A stretch of 64,000 nt of DNA, taken from Ardenticatenaceae bacterium. GTDB taxonomy: Bacteria > Chloroflexota > Anaerolineae > Promineifilales > Promineifilaceae. The notes below the pieces were generated by a model, which was given only the letters and a program-made list of their open reading frames with translations, made no database searches and was not told the origin of the DNA. The stretch covers positions 1 to 64,000 of the forward strand of contig WYBM01000030.1 in NCBI GenBank assembly GCA_011525915.1, in the 5' to 3' direction. A program made the translations under genes and the position numbers. This document shows, piece after piece, positions 44,323-53,029 of this stretch. Every line of letters begins with the position of its first letter. Position 1 is the first letter of the stretch.

Positions 44323-44338
44323 CCGAATGAATATTCGG
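44323..44338. promoter_or_regulatory. Operator-like palindrome before the TetR gene
   Basis: CCGAATGAATATTCGG has perfect CCGAAT/ATTCGG half-sites, with a further TCGAAT half-site at 44340. It overlaps the expected transcription start. Position and shape suggest autoregulation by the TetR-family protein encoded next. Confidence 0.6.
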
Positions 44339-44359
44339 TCGAATCTATAAAGGCAAGTT

Positions 44360-44926
44360 ATGGTACAGGGACAGGGCAAACAAGAAGCCATTTTACAAGC
44401 CGCGCTGGCACTCCTTGCCGAGCGTGGCTTTCACGGCACACCCATGTCACTGGTGGCCCAACGCGCCGGTGTCAGCCCCGGTACCATCTACCATTACTTC
44501 ACCAGCAAAGAGGAACTCATCCGTGTGCTTTTTCAACAAGTAAAGGCAGATTTTAGCCAAACCGTGCTGGCGGGAATGACACTGTCGTCACCGGCGGCGA
44601 CGCAGCTCAAACAAATATGGCTCCGCGCTTTTGCCTATTATTGCGCTCACCCGCAGGAAGCCGCTTTTTTGGAGCAGTATGAAACTTCGCCCTATCTACA
44701 AGAAGATCCGGTGAAACCAGAGGCCACGGCCGTGGTCTGGTACCAACTCATCCACAATTACCAGGCAAACGGCCTCATCAAAACCATGCCCATCCCGGTA
44801 CTGTATGAATTAACGTTAGGGGTAGCCATTCGGCTGGCCCGCCAACACAATGCCGGCCATCTCACGTTAGATAAAAAAACCCTGGCTCAGGTAGCTGACA
44901 TTTGTTGGCAATCTGTCAAAGCTTAA
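44360..44926 (+). CDS. TetR/AcrR-family transcriptional regulator
   Basis: 188 residues. The N-terminal helix-turn-helix is typical (ILQAALALLAERGFHGTPMS, then LVAQRAGVSPGTIYHYFTSKE), followed by a helical ligand-binding domain of unknown effector. It has its own promoter with an operator-like palindrome. A related inverted repeat lies in the 65-base gap before the molybdenum hydroxylase operon, so it probably represses both itself and that operon. The effector may be a substrate or product of the hydroxylase; this is inference from position. Confidence 0.9.
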   Translation: MVQGQGKQEAILQAALALLAERGFHGTPMSLVAQRAGVSPGTIYHYFTSKEELIRVLFQQVKADFSQTVLAGMTLSSPAATQLKQIWLRAFAYYCAHPQEAAFLEQYETSPYLQEDPVKPEATAVVWYQLIHNYQANGLIKTMPIPVLYELTLGVAIRLARQHNAGHLTLDKKTLAQVADICWQSVKA

Positions 44927-44941
44927 AATTTTTACCGGCTA

Positions 44942-44963
44942 TCGAATGAACAGTCAATCGAAT
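44942..44963. promoter_or_regulatory. Second operator-like repeat before the hydroxylase operon
   Basis: CGAATGA-ACAG-TCAATCG is an inverted repeat with one mismatch, followed by another TCGAAT. It shares CGAATGAA with the palindrome at 44323 and sits just upstream of the GGAGG of the hydroxylase gene. Confidence 0.5.
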
Positions 44964-44991
44964 CTTGTTCACCCATGGAGGAACCTATGAC

Positions 44992-47667
44992 ATGAAAGTA
45001 ACAATAAACGGCCGTGACTACAATCACACCATTAGACCTGACGAAAGCGCTGTTGACGTCATTCGCCACCGCTGCCAGCTCACCGGCACCAAGCTGGTTT
45101 GCGGCGCCGGCGTGTGTGGTGCCTGCACCGTGCTGGTAGACGGCCAGCCCCTGGTCAGCTGTCTGTTACCGGCACATGCCCTGGAGGCAAAGCAGGTGCA
45201 AACCATTGAAAGCTATGGCCCGGAAGCCCTCCACCCCATGCAGCACGCCTTCATGGCGCATGACGCGCTGCAGTGTGGCTTCTGTACACCTGGTTTTGTG
45301 ATGGAAGCCATTGCCTTTTACGATCAATGGCGCGCCCACCACGGGAAAACGATGCCCCCGCAAAACGAGGTAGCCGCCGCCCTGGCCGGGCACTTGTGCC
45401 GCTGTGGCGCTTACCTGGGCATTTATGAAGCCGTGCAGCGTGCGTGCGCCGGGGAGTATGATCAGATGACAGAAATCCACGCGGCGCGCGTAGACGCCCT
45501 GCCAAAAGTGACTGGCCAGGCCATATACACCGTTGACGTACAGGTTGAGGGACAATTGGTGGGCAAGATACTTCGTTCACCCCATGCCCACGCCCAGGTA
45601 CGGGCCCTTGACCTGGCCCCAGCCCGGAGTATGCCGGGCGTAAAGGCGGTCATCAGCCTGCTTGACCCCGATAAAATGGTTCGTTACGTTGGCCAGGAAA
45701 TTGCGGCTGTCGCGGCCGTCGATGAAACAACGGCCCACGCTGCCCTGGCGGCCATCCATGTAGAGTATCAGACCCTGCCAGCGGCGATTGGCCTGGAGCA
45801 AGCGCTGGCCGAGAACGCCCCCCTGGTCTGGCCAGAACGGCGCAAGCAGGTACCCAACACCGGCGAAGGTCCCGTTTTCCCCGGCCGCTGGCAGGGCAAC
45901 CTGCGCCGGCCGCGGCTGAACCTACTTGGTGCCAAAGTGAAGGATGCCCGGCGCGCCATCCAGGAACCCCCTCCAGCCGGCGCGGTGAGGCAGGAACAAT
46001 GGCGTTTACCGGCTCAAATCCATACCGCGTTAGAGCCTCACGCCTGCGTTGCCCACTGGCAGGCCGACGGCCGTCTCACCGTACACCTCTCTACCCAGGC
46101 CTGTTACCACATGGCTCATCAGATCGCTGAAATGTTTGATCTTAACAACGAGCAGGTCACAGTACACTGCGCGTATGTTGGCGGCGCCTTTGGCGCCAAG
46201 TTGAGCCTGACGGCCGAAGCAAAGGCGGCCATCACCCTCAGCCGGGAAACGTTAGCGCCGGTCGGTGTCATCCTGGATCGTCCAGAAGAGATGACCGTGG
46301 GTGGCTATCGCCCAGGTGCCCACATTGATATTTCTCTGGCGGCTGGCCCAGGTGGCGAGCTGGCAGGCATAAGCGCCCACGCCTATGCTGATTCCGGTAT
46401 TGGCATAGGCTCGCTGATCGCCGCCCAGATGCGCTTTATGTACGGTAAAAGCCCACGTGAGCTGGTGGATTACGATGTGGTCACCCATACAGCGCCTGGC
46501 AAACCCTTCCGCGGGCCAGGTGGCCCGTTAGCGGCCTGGGCGCTGGAGCAAACCGTAGACCAGATCGCCTGCGACCTGAACAAAGACGTCATTGCGCTGC
46601 GCCGGCTGTGGGATGATGATCCGGTACGGATCAAAATTTATGATCGGGTAGAAGCATTATCGGTGTGGCAGGATCGGGGGGCTGTAGGGAGTGATAACGG
46701 CCGTTACCGCCGGGGCATTGGTGTTGCTTTTGGCGCCTGGAACTATTTCTATGACCCTGAAACACAGGTGCAGGTTGAAGCTTCGGCCAATGGTATTGTG
46801 GCCACCACCGCCACCCAAGACATGGGCAACGGCTCACGTACGGTCATTGCCCAGGCGGTGGCCGATGCTTTCCACATCTCACCCCTGGCTGTGACCGTGC
46901 ACGTGGGCAATTCCCAGGCCGTACGTGGTCCTACATCTGGCGGCAGCCGCACCACCAACTCCCTGTATTACCCGGCCTTTACGGCCGCCACCACAGTACG
47001 TAACCAGCTCGTCGCGGCGGCGGTGACCCACTTTTCGCTGCAAGACGCCGCGCCGGGTGAAGGCGGCATCCATCATGCAAACGGGCGGCTGACTTGGGCC
47101 CAGGTGCTGGCTCAAGTGCCGCCGCAGCGTGCCCAGGCTGCCCGCGGTACGGATGATCGCCTGGTTGATCGGCTGGAACACCTGCTGCTGCCTCGTTTGG
47201 GCGTGGACCTTGTTTTTGGCCAGGGCACTGCCAGCGCCGGCTATGTCAGCGAAGTAGCCGTGGATACCTGGCTGGGCCAGATCAGCGTTTTGCGTGTTTG
47301 GGGGTTTTTAGCCGCCGGCAAAATCCACACGCCGGCGCTGGCGCGCAGCCAGGTATACGGCGGCGTCATTCAGGGGATTGGCTATGCCCTTTACGAAGAG
47401 AAAGTGATGGATTCGGCCACAGGCGCGGTCCTGACACGCGGGCTGGAAGATTATCGTCTACCTGGCATTGGAGACGTGCCGGAAATCATTGTAGATTTTT
47501 TGGAAGATGATTTTGCTTACGCCAGAGGCAAAGGTATAGGCCTGTCAGAACTGGCGACCATTCCGGTGGCTGCCTCGGTGGCCAACGCTGTCTTTCACGC
47601 CACCGGTTGGCGGCCAAAGGCCGCGCCCATCCGGCCAGACAGGCTGCTGCAAGGAGTGCAACCATGA
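44992..47667 (+). CDS. Molybdenum hydroxylase: [2Fe-2S] and Mo-cofactor subunits fused (XdhD-like)
   Basis: 891 residues from ATG 44992 (GGAGG at 44977; the frame is open upstream only from TTG). Residues 1-75 hold a plant-type 2Fe-2S site (Cys37, 42, 45, 57) and 80-150 a second one (Cys95, 98, 136, 138). From about 160 the aldehyde oxidase/xanthine dehydrogenase hammerhead and Mo-binding domains follow, with YVGGAFGAK, RGPGGPLAAWALEQ, TSGGSRTT and a late GLSELATIPVA where GEP-type motifs carry the catalytic Glu. Family enzymes hydroxylate purines, aldehydes or N-heterocycles. Fusion of FeS to Mo subunit with a separate FAD subunit recalls E. coli XdhD with YgfM. Substrate not determined. Confidence 0.87.
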   Translation: MKVTINGRDYNHTIRPDESAVDVIRHRCQLTGTKLVCGAGVCGACTVLVDGQPLVSCLLPAHALEAKQVQTIESYGPEALHPMQHAFMAHDALQCGFCTPGFVMEAIAFYDQWRAHHGKTMPPQNEVAAALAGHLCRCGAYLGIYEAVQRACAGEYDQMTEIHAARVDALPKVTGQAIYTVDVQVEGQLVGKILRSPHAHAQVRALDLAPARSMPGVKAVISLLDPDKMVRYVGQEIAAVAAVDETTAHAALAAIHVEYQTLPAAIGLEQALAENAPLVWPERRKQVPNTGEGPVFPGRWQGNLRRPRLNLLGAKVKDARRAIQEPPPAGAVRQEQWRLPAQIHTALEPHACVAHWQADGRLTVHLSTQACYHMAHQIAEMFDLNNEQVTVHCAYVGGAFGAKLSLTAEAKAAITLSRETLAPVGVILDRPEEMTVGGYRPGAHIDISLAAGPGGELAGISAHAYADSGIGIGSLIAAQMRFMYGKSPRELVDYDVVTHTAPGKPFRGPGGPLAAWALEQTVDQIACDLNKDVIALRRLWDDDPVRIKIYDRVEALSVWQDRGAVGSDNGRYRRGIGVAFGAWNYFYDPETQVQVEASANGIVATTATQDMGNGSRTVIAQAVADAFHISPLAVTVHVGNSQAVRGPTSGGSRTTNSLYYPAFTAATTVRNQLVAAAVTHFSLQDAAPGEGGIHHANGRLTWAQVLAQVPPQRAQAARGTDDRLVDRLEHLLLPRLGVDLVFGQGTASAGYVSEVAVDTWLGQISVLRVWGFLAAGKIHTPALARSQVYGGVIQGIGYALYEEKVMDSATGAVLTRGLEDYRLPGIGDVPEIIVDFLEDDFAYARGKGIGLSELATIPVAASVANAVFHATGWRPKAAPIRPDRLLQGVQP

Positions 47668-48623
47668 TTACATTAGCCAATACGATAACAGAGGCCATCC
47701 AGGCCACGGGGGAAATTCGTGCTGGCGGCACTGACGTGCAAGATCGGCGGCGGCACCACCTATCCCAAGGGGCCCTGGTGGACATCAGCCGCATTGCCGG
47801 CTTAAACGCCATCACCTGGCGTGAAGATGGCGGCGCAAACCTGGGTGCCCAGGTGACCATCGACACCGTGGCGCAGGCGAAAGAGATCATGGCCCACTAT
47901 CCAGGGCTGGCGTTGGCGGCTGGCGCGCTGGCCACGCCGCAAATTCGCCGCATGGCGTCGCTGGGCGGTTCCCTGCTGCAGCGCACACGCTGCTGGTACT
48001 TTCGCCATCCTGACTTTGACTGTTTCAAAGGGGGCGGTGAGGGATGCCCGGCGCGCACGGGCGACCATCGTTTTGGCGTCTACTTTGACCTGGGTCCCTG
48101 CGCCTTCCCACACCCGTCCACTTTAGGCATGGCCCTGCTGGCTTATGAAGCCGAGGTGGCGATCAATGGCCAGACGTGGCGGCCAATCACGGCCGTTTAC
48201 GGTGATGGCACCGACCCTACCCGGGACCACCTGTTGGCCCCCGGAGAACTTCTCACGGCCGTGCGGCTGCCGCCGCCGGTAGCCCACGAGGGCGCCGCTT
48301 ACTTCCGGGCCATCAGCCGGGCCCGGGCCGAATGGCCGTTGGTAGAAGTGGTGGCCCGCCTGGTAGTGACGGCAGGAATCATTCACTTTGCTCGTGTGGG
48401 CATGGGCGGGGTGGCCAACATTCCCCTGCGCCTGCCGGCGGTGGAAGTTGCCCTGATAGGTCAGCCAGCCACGGCGGTCACGTTTGCCGCCGCCGCGGAA
48501 ACAGCGGCCGCTGGCGCTCATCCTTTGCCCATGACGCAGTACAAGGAGAAGTTGATTTACGGCACTGTTTATGAAACGCTGCAGCGGGCTGTAGGCTCAA
48601 CGTCGGCCACATCGGCTCCCTAA
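47664..48623 (+). CDS. Molybdenum hydroxylase FAD-binding subunit (CoxM/YgfM type)
   Basis: 319 residues; the ATG at 47664 overlaps the stop of the Mo subunit (ATGA) with AAGGAG upstream. The FAD-binding features are AGGTDVQDRRR near the N-terminus, IRRMASLGGSLLQRTRCWYF in the middle and the DLGPCAFPHPSTLGMALLAYE segment, followed by the CO_deh_flav_C domain. It includes Cys residues of the RCWYFR...DCFKGGGEGC region typical of xanthine dehydrogenase FAD subunits. It passes electrons from the FeS clusters to the external acceptor. The adjacent overlapping gene makes a complete enzyme; no Mo-cofactor chaperone (XdhC) is present here. Confidence 0.88.
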   Translation: MITLANTITEAIQATGEIRAGGTDVQDRRRHHLSQGALVDISRIAGLNAITWREDGGANLGAQVTIDTVAQAKEIMAHYPGLALAAGALATPQIRRMASLGGSLLQRTRCWYFRHPDFDCFKGGGEGCPARTGDHRFGVYFDLGPCAFPHPSTLGMALLAYEAEVAINGQTWRPITAVYGDGTDPTRDHLLAPGELLTAVRLPPPVAHEGAAYFRAISRARAEWPLVEVVARLVVTAGIIHFARVGMGGVANIPLRLPAVEVALIGQPATAVTFAAAAETAAAGAHPLPMTQYKEKLIYGTVYETLQRAVGSTSATSAP

Positions 48624-48625
48624 GC

Positions 48626-48648
48626 GGGGCAGGCACAAGACCTGCCCC
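48626..48648 (+). terminator. GGGGCAGG hairpin after the hydroxylase operon
   Basis: An 8-bp perfect stem GGGGCAGG/CCTGCCCC with loop CACAAGA starts two bases after the stop. There is no T tract. I believe very similar hairpins are dispersed in intergenic regions of Chloroflexota and cyanobacteria, so this may be a small repeat element rather than a true terminator. Confidence 0.5.
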
Positions 48649-48722
48649 TACAAAAGGCCATAAAACTTCTGAAACAGGGTAGTAAGTAATCACACATCTC
48701 TCGCTTACCGAAGTCAACAAAA

Positions 48723-48745
48723 AAGCCCGGCGTTATGCCGGGCTT
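48723..48745 (-). terminator. Intrinsic terminator of the bc-complex operon
   Basis: A 9-bp stem AAGCCCGGC/GCCGGGCTT with a 5-base loop. On the minus strand it is followed by a run of T (TTTTTTG), the correct polarity to end the cytochrome operon whose last stop is at 48771. It could also stop plus-strand read-through. Confidence 0.75.
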
Positions 48746-48770
48746 CTTCTATCACACTGAATTTATTGTC

Positions 48771-49619
48771 TTATTGGCCAAGAAGATAGGCCAGCAAATC
48801 AACCATGTTCTGTTGGGTAAGTACAAAAGCATAATCACCACGCATTAAGCTGGGGTCACTACATGCCCCGGTGGGGCATTCGGGCACAATGAATGCGTTT
48901 GGGTACAAAATAGATTCATATACATATTGGTCAGCAGATTGACCGGCAACACGAGCGGCCCCGTCTACGGTGATGTTGGCCAGGGAAGGACCTACACCAG
49001 CCGGAATTGAGCCATCTAAGGCGCCATGACAACCCACACAGCCCTGGGCACTAAACAATGTTTCTCCGTTGGCGGCATCACCTGGCGCCATAGAAGCCCG
49101 CAGATCTTCAACATTCGCTGCCCACTCCGTTTCTACGGGGGGATTGGCGCACAGCGTTTCACCTTGCCAGTTCAACACGTAGTTGGTGACGTTTTGCACC
49201 TGGTCTGGCCGCATGGGGCCGCCAAACTCATTGGACCAGGCGGGCATGATGGCGCCCCGGCCAGCAGCTATGGTCTTCTTCACAAAGTTCTCGGTGGTGC
49301 CTGTCCAGCCGGTTTGCGTCAGACGTTCAGGCGGGTCGCCACACAGCAAATAGTAGTTATGAAGCGGCAAACCCACACAATTTGGTTCACCAGTAGCCGA
49401 GTCAAGACAGCCACTGCCTTCGCCGGATTGCGCACGGCCGTCAATACCATGACAGGACGCGCAGTTATTGACAAAAAGCTCTGCGCCTCTTTCCACGGAA
49501 CGGCCGTGGGCCGCCCCCGTGAACTCTTCCAGGCGTGTTGGCTCACGTAACGCCGAATACCCTAATACGATCATCGTCAACATAAAAGCGATGGTTCCAA
49601 TGACAACTTTTACTTGCAT
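48771..49619 (-). CDS. Membrane-anchored diheme cytochrome c of the bc complex
   Basis: 282 residues with an N-terminal membrane anchor (about 5-22) and two c-type haem sites, CASCH (53-57) and CVGCH (194-198). The first haem domain has a plausible axial Met in RGAIMPAW. Extra cysteine pairs outside the haem motifs (CLDSATGEPNC, ECPTGAC) may form disulfides. It is the last gene of the Rieske/cytochrome b/cytochrome c set and takes the role of cytochrome c1, as in bc complexes with diheme subunits. A TCAGT repeat element separates it from the cytochrome b gene. Confidence 0.9.
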   Translation of the reverse strand: MQVKVVIGTIAFMLTMIVLGYSALREPTRLEEFTGAAHGRSVERGAELFVNNCASCHGIDGRAQSGEGSGCLDSATGEPNCVGLPLHNYYLLCGDPPERLTQTGWTGTTENFVKKTIAAGRGAIMPAWSNEFGGPMRPDQVQNVTNYVLNWQGETLCANPPVETEWAANVEDLRASMAPGDAANGETLFSAQGCVGCHGALDGSIPAGVGPSLANITVDGAARVAGQSADQYVYESILYPNAFIVPECPTGACSDPSLMRGDYAFVLTQQNMVDLLAYLLGQ

Positions 49620-49639
49620 CTCTCTATCCCCGTTATCAC

Positions 49640-49738
49640 TATTCAGTAGTCAGTAGTCAGTTATCAGTGGTCAGTGGTCAGTAGTCAGTTAATGGTTTAC
49701 TGAACAGTGAATACTGATTACTGAATACTAACCCACTG
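49640..49738. repeat. Second TCAGT/ACTGA repeat element
   Basis: A run of AGTAGTCAGT, GTTATCAGT and GGTCAGT units is followed by units of the opposite sense (TTACTGAACAGTGAATACTGATTACTGAATACT). It has the same plan as the element at 41984-42110. It lies inside the bc operon between cytochrome b and cytochrome c. Confidence 0.65.
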
Positions 49739-49748
49739 GATACTATCA

Positions 49749-51452
49749 TTAACAGTTCTTATTCAGGTACTGGCATTCCTCTTCGTACAGCGATTCTTCG
49801 TGGCGGTAGCCAACGGCCTCGTTCGAATTAATCAAGAATTCTTCAGGGTTTTGCGGGTCTACCACTTCATAGAACAGGGTCAGCTTGACCATATTGTCCT
49901 GCTCTTGAGTGATGCGCAGCTCGGCGTAAGGATTGGGCATGGCGTGGTCGGTGAAATGGTTTTTGTAGCGCACCGCACCACTTTCCAGCACTTCCTCTTC
50001 ACAAGGATGCCAATCATAATTCAGGTCAGGGTGGCCATCGCCCAGTTTACAGCTTTGGCGGTACATGGCATCATAAAACACTTCCAGGGCGCGTGTCAGG
50101 TAAGGGTTGCCTTCTACCACCTCCCCGGGCACATAACTTTTGCCTGCTTCCAGGTATTCATAGGGCACACCCTTTAAGTAACTGGGGCCTTCCTGAGGCA
50201 ACACGGCCTGAGACACTTCACGCTCTGGCGAGCTTTCCACACGGTATTCTGGCGTGCCCATCCAGTTAGACACCAGCATAAAGGCCATAAACAAGAAGGC
50301 GACAGACAGCCCCAGGCGGCGGTCGGCATAGCGGCGGCTTTTACCCACCTCAAAATAGGGCATGACAATAAAGGCCACCAGCAGCAGCGGAATAAAACCC
50401 ACCACAATTGTTTTGGGCGCCAGTTTAAGCCAGCCCTGCGACCAGGAAAGGTACCAGGGAGCCACCACGTGCAGCGGTGTCACCACCGGGTCTGCGTGGC
50501 TTTCCAGGGGTGCATCCCAAAACCAGAGGGACCCGGCCGTTAAAATGAGCGTTATCAACGCCGTCCACATCAATTCGCTGGTTAAAATATCTGGCGTAAA
50601 GTAGGTACGTTCGTCTTTAGGCACACGCTTGGCGGTATCTTCCCCAATTTCTTCCCGGCCAGGAGGCAGGGAAATGCCATACAAAACGACCTTGTAATAA
50701 TGAACAAAGAAAAAGACGCCCAACAAAAGCGGCAGCAGCAGCACATGGAAAAGGTACCAGCGCAGCAGACCGCCTGCATCCAGGCCGGGGCCACCCTGCA
50801 AAATAAACAGCACCGTCTGGTTTACCGCCGGCGGCGCCGGGGCGGCTTCGGCCCCAGAGAGGAAGACGGTCAGAGCCCAATACGCCAGCTGATCCCACGG
50901 CAGCAGGTAGCCGCTAAAGCTTAACAGCGCCGTGAGCGTGATCAGGAGCATGCCGGTAGCCCAGGTAAACTGGCGCGGTTTTTTGTAGCTGCCGGTGATA
51001 AAGGTACGCAGCATGTGCAGGGCCACCGCCAGCACCATCACCTCGGCGCCCAGGCGATGCATGTTGCGCATCAACTGGCCCAGGGGCACATTACTGAGGA
51101 TGTTCCACATATTGCCATAAGCGATGAGTGGGCTGGGCGTATAAAAGATCATCAACAAAATGCCGGTGATCGTTTCCCAGACCATCATGAAGGTAGAAAG
51201 CCAGCCCAGGCGAAACGTAGGGTAAATGTGGGTTACTTCTGTGTGGTAGAAACTGGGCCGGATGTGAAACCAGAACCCGTCGGCATGCGGGCGCAGGCGG
51301 GGGTTGGGCCGGCGTGGTTCATCGCCGCGCAGTGCACCCCGAATGTCACTGATGTTCATACCGGCCGTGAGGCGTTCCACCGCTTCATCGGCTTTGGTGA
51401 TCAGGGCTTGTTTTAGTCCCATTTCGCTGATTTGTTCAAAAATGGTAGCCAT
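49749..51452 (-). CDS. Cytochrome b of the bc complex (full-length fusion)
   Basis: 567 residues. The N-terminal half has the four-helix haem-binding bundle (SFYHTEVTHIYPTFRLG, RNMHRLGAEVMVLAVALHMLRT, and a third helix ending in GYLLPWDQLAYWA). A later pair of His residues (YLFHVLLLPLLLGVFFFVHYYKV) supplies the other haem ligands. The C-terminal helices correspond to subunit IV. It oxidises quinol and moves electrons to the Rieske protein and across the membrane. The last ~130 residues form an unusual soluble tail with four cysteines (SCKLGDGHPDLNYDWHPC, EECQYLNKNC) that might dock the diheme cytochrome. Start 51452 has GGAG upstream. Confidence 0.92.
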   Translation of the reverse strand: MATIFEQISEMGLKQALITKADEAVERLTAGMNISDIRGALRGDEPRRPNPRLRPHADGFWFHIRPSFYHTEVTHIYPTFRLGWLSTFMMVWETITGILLMIFYTPSPLIAYGNMWNILSNVPLGQLMRNMHRLGAEVMVLAVALHMLRTFITGSYKKPRQFTWATGMLLITLTALLSFSGYLLPWDQLAYWALTVFLSGAEAAPAPPAVNQTVLFILQGGPGLDAGGLLRWYLFHVLLLPLLLGVFFFVHYYKVVLYGISLPPGREEIGEDTAKRVPKDERTYFTPDILTSELMWTALITLILTAGSLWFWDAPLESHADPVVTPLHVVAPWYLSWSQGWLKLAPKTIVVGFIPLLLVAFIVMPYFEVGKSRRYADRRLGLSVAFLFMAFMLVSNWMGTPEYRVESSPEREVSQAVLPQEGPSYLKGVPYEYLEAGKSYVPGEVVEGNPYLTRALEVFYDAMYRQSCKLGDGHPDLNYDWHPCEEEVLESGAVRYKNHFTDHAMPNPYAELRITQEQDNMVKLTLFYEVVDPQNPEEFLINSNEAVGYRHEESLYEEECQYLNKNC

Positions 51453-51490
51453 TCTCTTACTACTCCTCCTTCACCTCTTACGGAGTTTGT

Positions 51491-52141
51491 TTACGGGCAC
51501 TCCCCGGTAAAATCACACAGCAATTTTTCTGCGGGGCCGGTTTTCTTTGCAGACGTATCAACACTAATAAAAGCGGCGCCCTCTGGAATGGTGACCGGCC
51601 GGTAAAAACCGTCCACCTCCGGTGACAACGTGTCGGGGATGGGCACTCTATTGGCATCCAGGAATTCAAGCTGGAAGCGGTCCAAGGATCGTGGGGCGGG
51701 GTCTTCGATACGACGGCCGTCCAGCCGGTATTTAGAGCCATGGCAAGGGCACTCAAAGCGGTTATTGGCCGGCGTCCAGGCATAAATACAGCCCAGGTGA
51801 GTACACACCTTGTAAATGGCCAGCACACCCTTAAACGGCTGGTCTTCATCGGAGGCCGATTCAAACAACTCATTCGGCTTTTCAGAATCCACCTGCACCA
51901 GCCAGAAACGGCCGTCTGGGTAATTAGCCGGTGCGGCATTAATGTCTGGTACGGCGTCCAGGGACAACACAAACTTGCCGCCAAACTCCCCTTCCCGAAA
52001 CCGGGGCTTCAAAAACCAGACCATCAACCCGGAAAACTGTGCCAGGTAGAGGGCCATCGAAGCGCCCCAAATGTAATACAAAAACTCGCGTCGTGAGATG
52101 CCGCCGCTCTGCACGTCGGCGCCAATTGCTGCATCGGCCAT
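51491..52141 (-). CDS. Rieske iron-sulfur protein
   Basis: 216 residues. A twin-arginine-type SRREF (16-20) precedes the single membrane helix (about 22-44). The soluble domain has both cluster-binding boxes, CTHLGC (113-118) and CPCHGS (131-136). It transfers electrons from quinol at the cytochrome b site to the cytochrome c subunit. It is the first gene of the minus-strand bc operon, with AGGAGAA before the start, 38 bases upstream of cytochrome b. Its SRR motif suggests Tat-dependent insertion. Confidence 0.93.
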   Translation of the reverse strand: MADAAIGADVQSGGISRREFLYYIWGASMALYLAQFSGLMVWFLKPRFREGEFGGKFVLSLDAVPDINAAPANYPDGRFWLVQVDSEKPNELFESASDEDQPFKGVLAIYKVCTHLGCIYAWTPANNRFECPCHGSKYRLDGRRIEDPAPRSLDRFQLEFLDANRVPIPDTLSPEVDGFYRPVTIPEGAAFISVDTSAKKTGPAEKLLCDFTGECP

Positions 52142-52294
52142 AAGGCTATTCTCCTGACTTTATAAAGTTATCTCTATTTTTTCTTCCAAAAGGTATGCTT
52201 GAACACCTGCCAGGGTTCTGGGTTCAATACAATGTGTGCTTTTTATCACAAATGGGATTATAACAAAATGTGTAGGGATAACAAGAGAAAAAAA

Positions 52295-52368
<74 letters not shown>

Positions 52369-52427
52369 TTGTTAACAGTACACCCGAATTATAACGCTCG
52401 TGCCAAAACTGGCAAAATCTCACCCTG

Positions 52428-52982
52428 TCAGATGCGCGGCAGCATGATGCTTTGTTGGTTCTGGTATTTCCCTTTGCGATCCTTGTAAGACACGTCACAC
52501 ATCTCATCCGATTCAAAAAACAATACCTGGGCGATCCCTTCATTGGCATACACACGCGCTGGCAAGGGGGTGGTGTTAGAAATCTCCAGGGTCACATACC
52601 CTTCCCACTCCGGTTCAAATGGGGTTACATTTACAATCAGGCCACAACGGGCATAGGTACTCTTACCCACACAAACGGTAAGTACATTGCGCGGGATGCG
52701 GAAATATTCCACCGTCTGCGCCAGCACAAAAGAATTGGGGGGAATCACACATACATCGCCCTCATAATCAATAAACGACATGGGGTTAAAATGTTTCGGG
52801 TCTACAATGGCCGAGTGGACATTGGTAAAGATCTTAAAATCACGGCTAACCCGAATGTCATATCCATAAGAAGACAGGCCATAAGAAATAACCCCATCGC
52901 GCACCTGACCGTCCACAAACGGCTCGATCATGCCGTGTTCCTGCGCCATTTGGCGAATCCATTTATCTGCTTTGATTGTCAT
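52428..52982 (-). CDS. dcd: dCTP deaminase
   Basis: 184 residues from ATG 52982 (AAGGATGG upstream; an in-frame ATG at 53000 gives an extension not seen in the family). It begins [19 protein letters not shown] and contains [10 protein letters not shown], the substrate-binding [10 protein letters not shown] and [11 protein letters not shown] with the catalytic Glu, and ends with the [10 protein letters not shown] tail. It deaminates dCTP to dUTP for thymidylate synthesis; some relatives also hydrolyse the triphosphate. Family certain. Confidence 0.93.
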   Translation of the reverse strand: MTIKADKWIRQMAQEHGMIEPFVDGQVRDGVISYGLSSYGYDIRVSRDFKIFTNVHSAIVDPKHFNPMSFIDYEGDVCVIPPNSFVLAQTVEYFRIPRNVLTVCVGKSTYARCGLIVNVTPFEPEWEGYVTLEISNTTPLPARVYANEGIAQVLFFESDEMCDVSYKDRKGKYQNQQSIMLPRI

Positions 52983-53029
52983 ACATTCCATCCTTGTCAA
53001 AAACTCGCGGCATTTTAGGGGTCAGGTGC

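Noticed and set aside
52161..52189. Possible promoter (TTGGAA, 17 bases, TTTATA) before the Rieske gene
   Set aside because: The predicted transcription start would fall on the AGGAG ribosome-binding site, so the hexamers are probably fortuitous.
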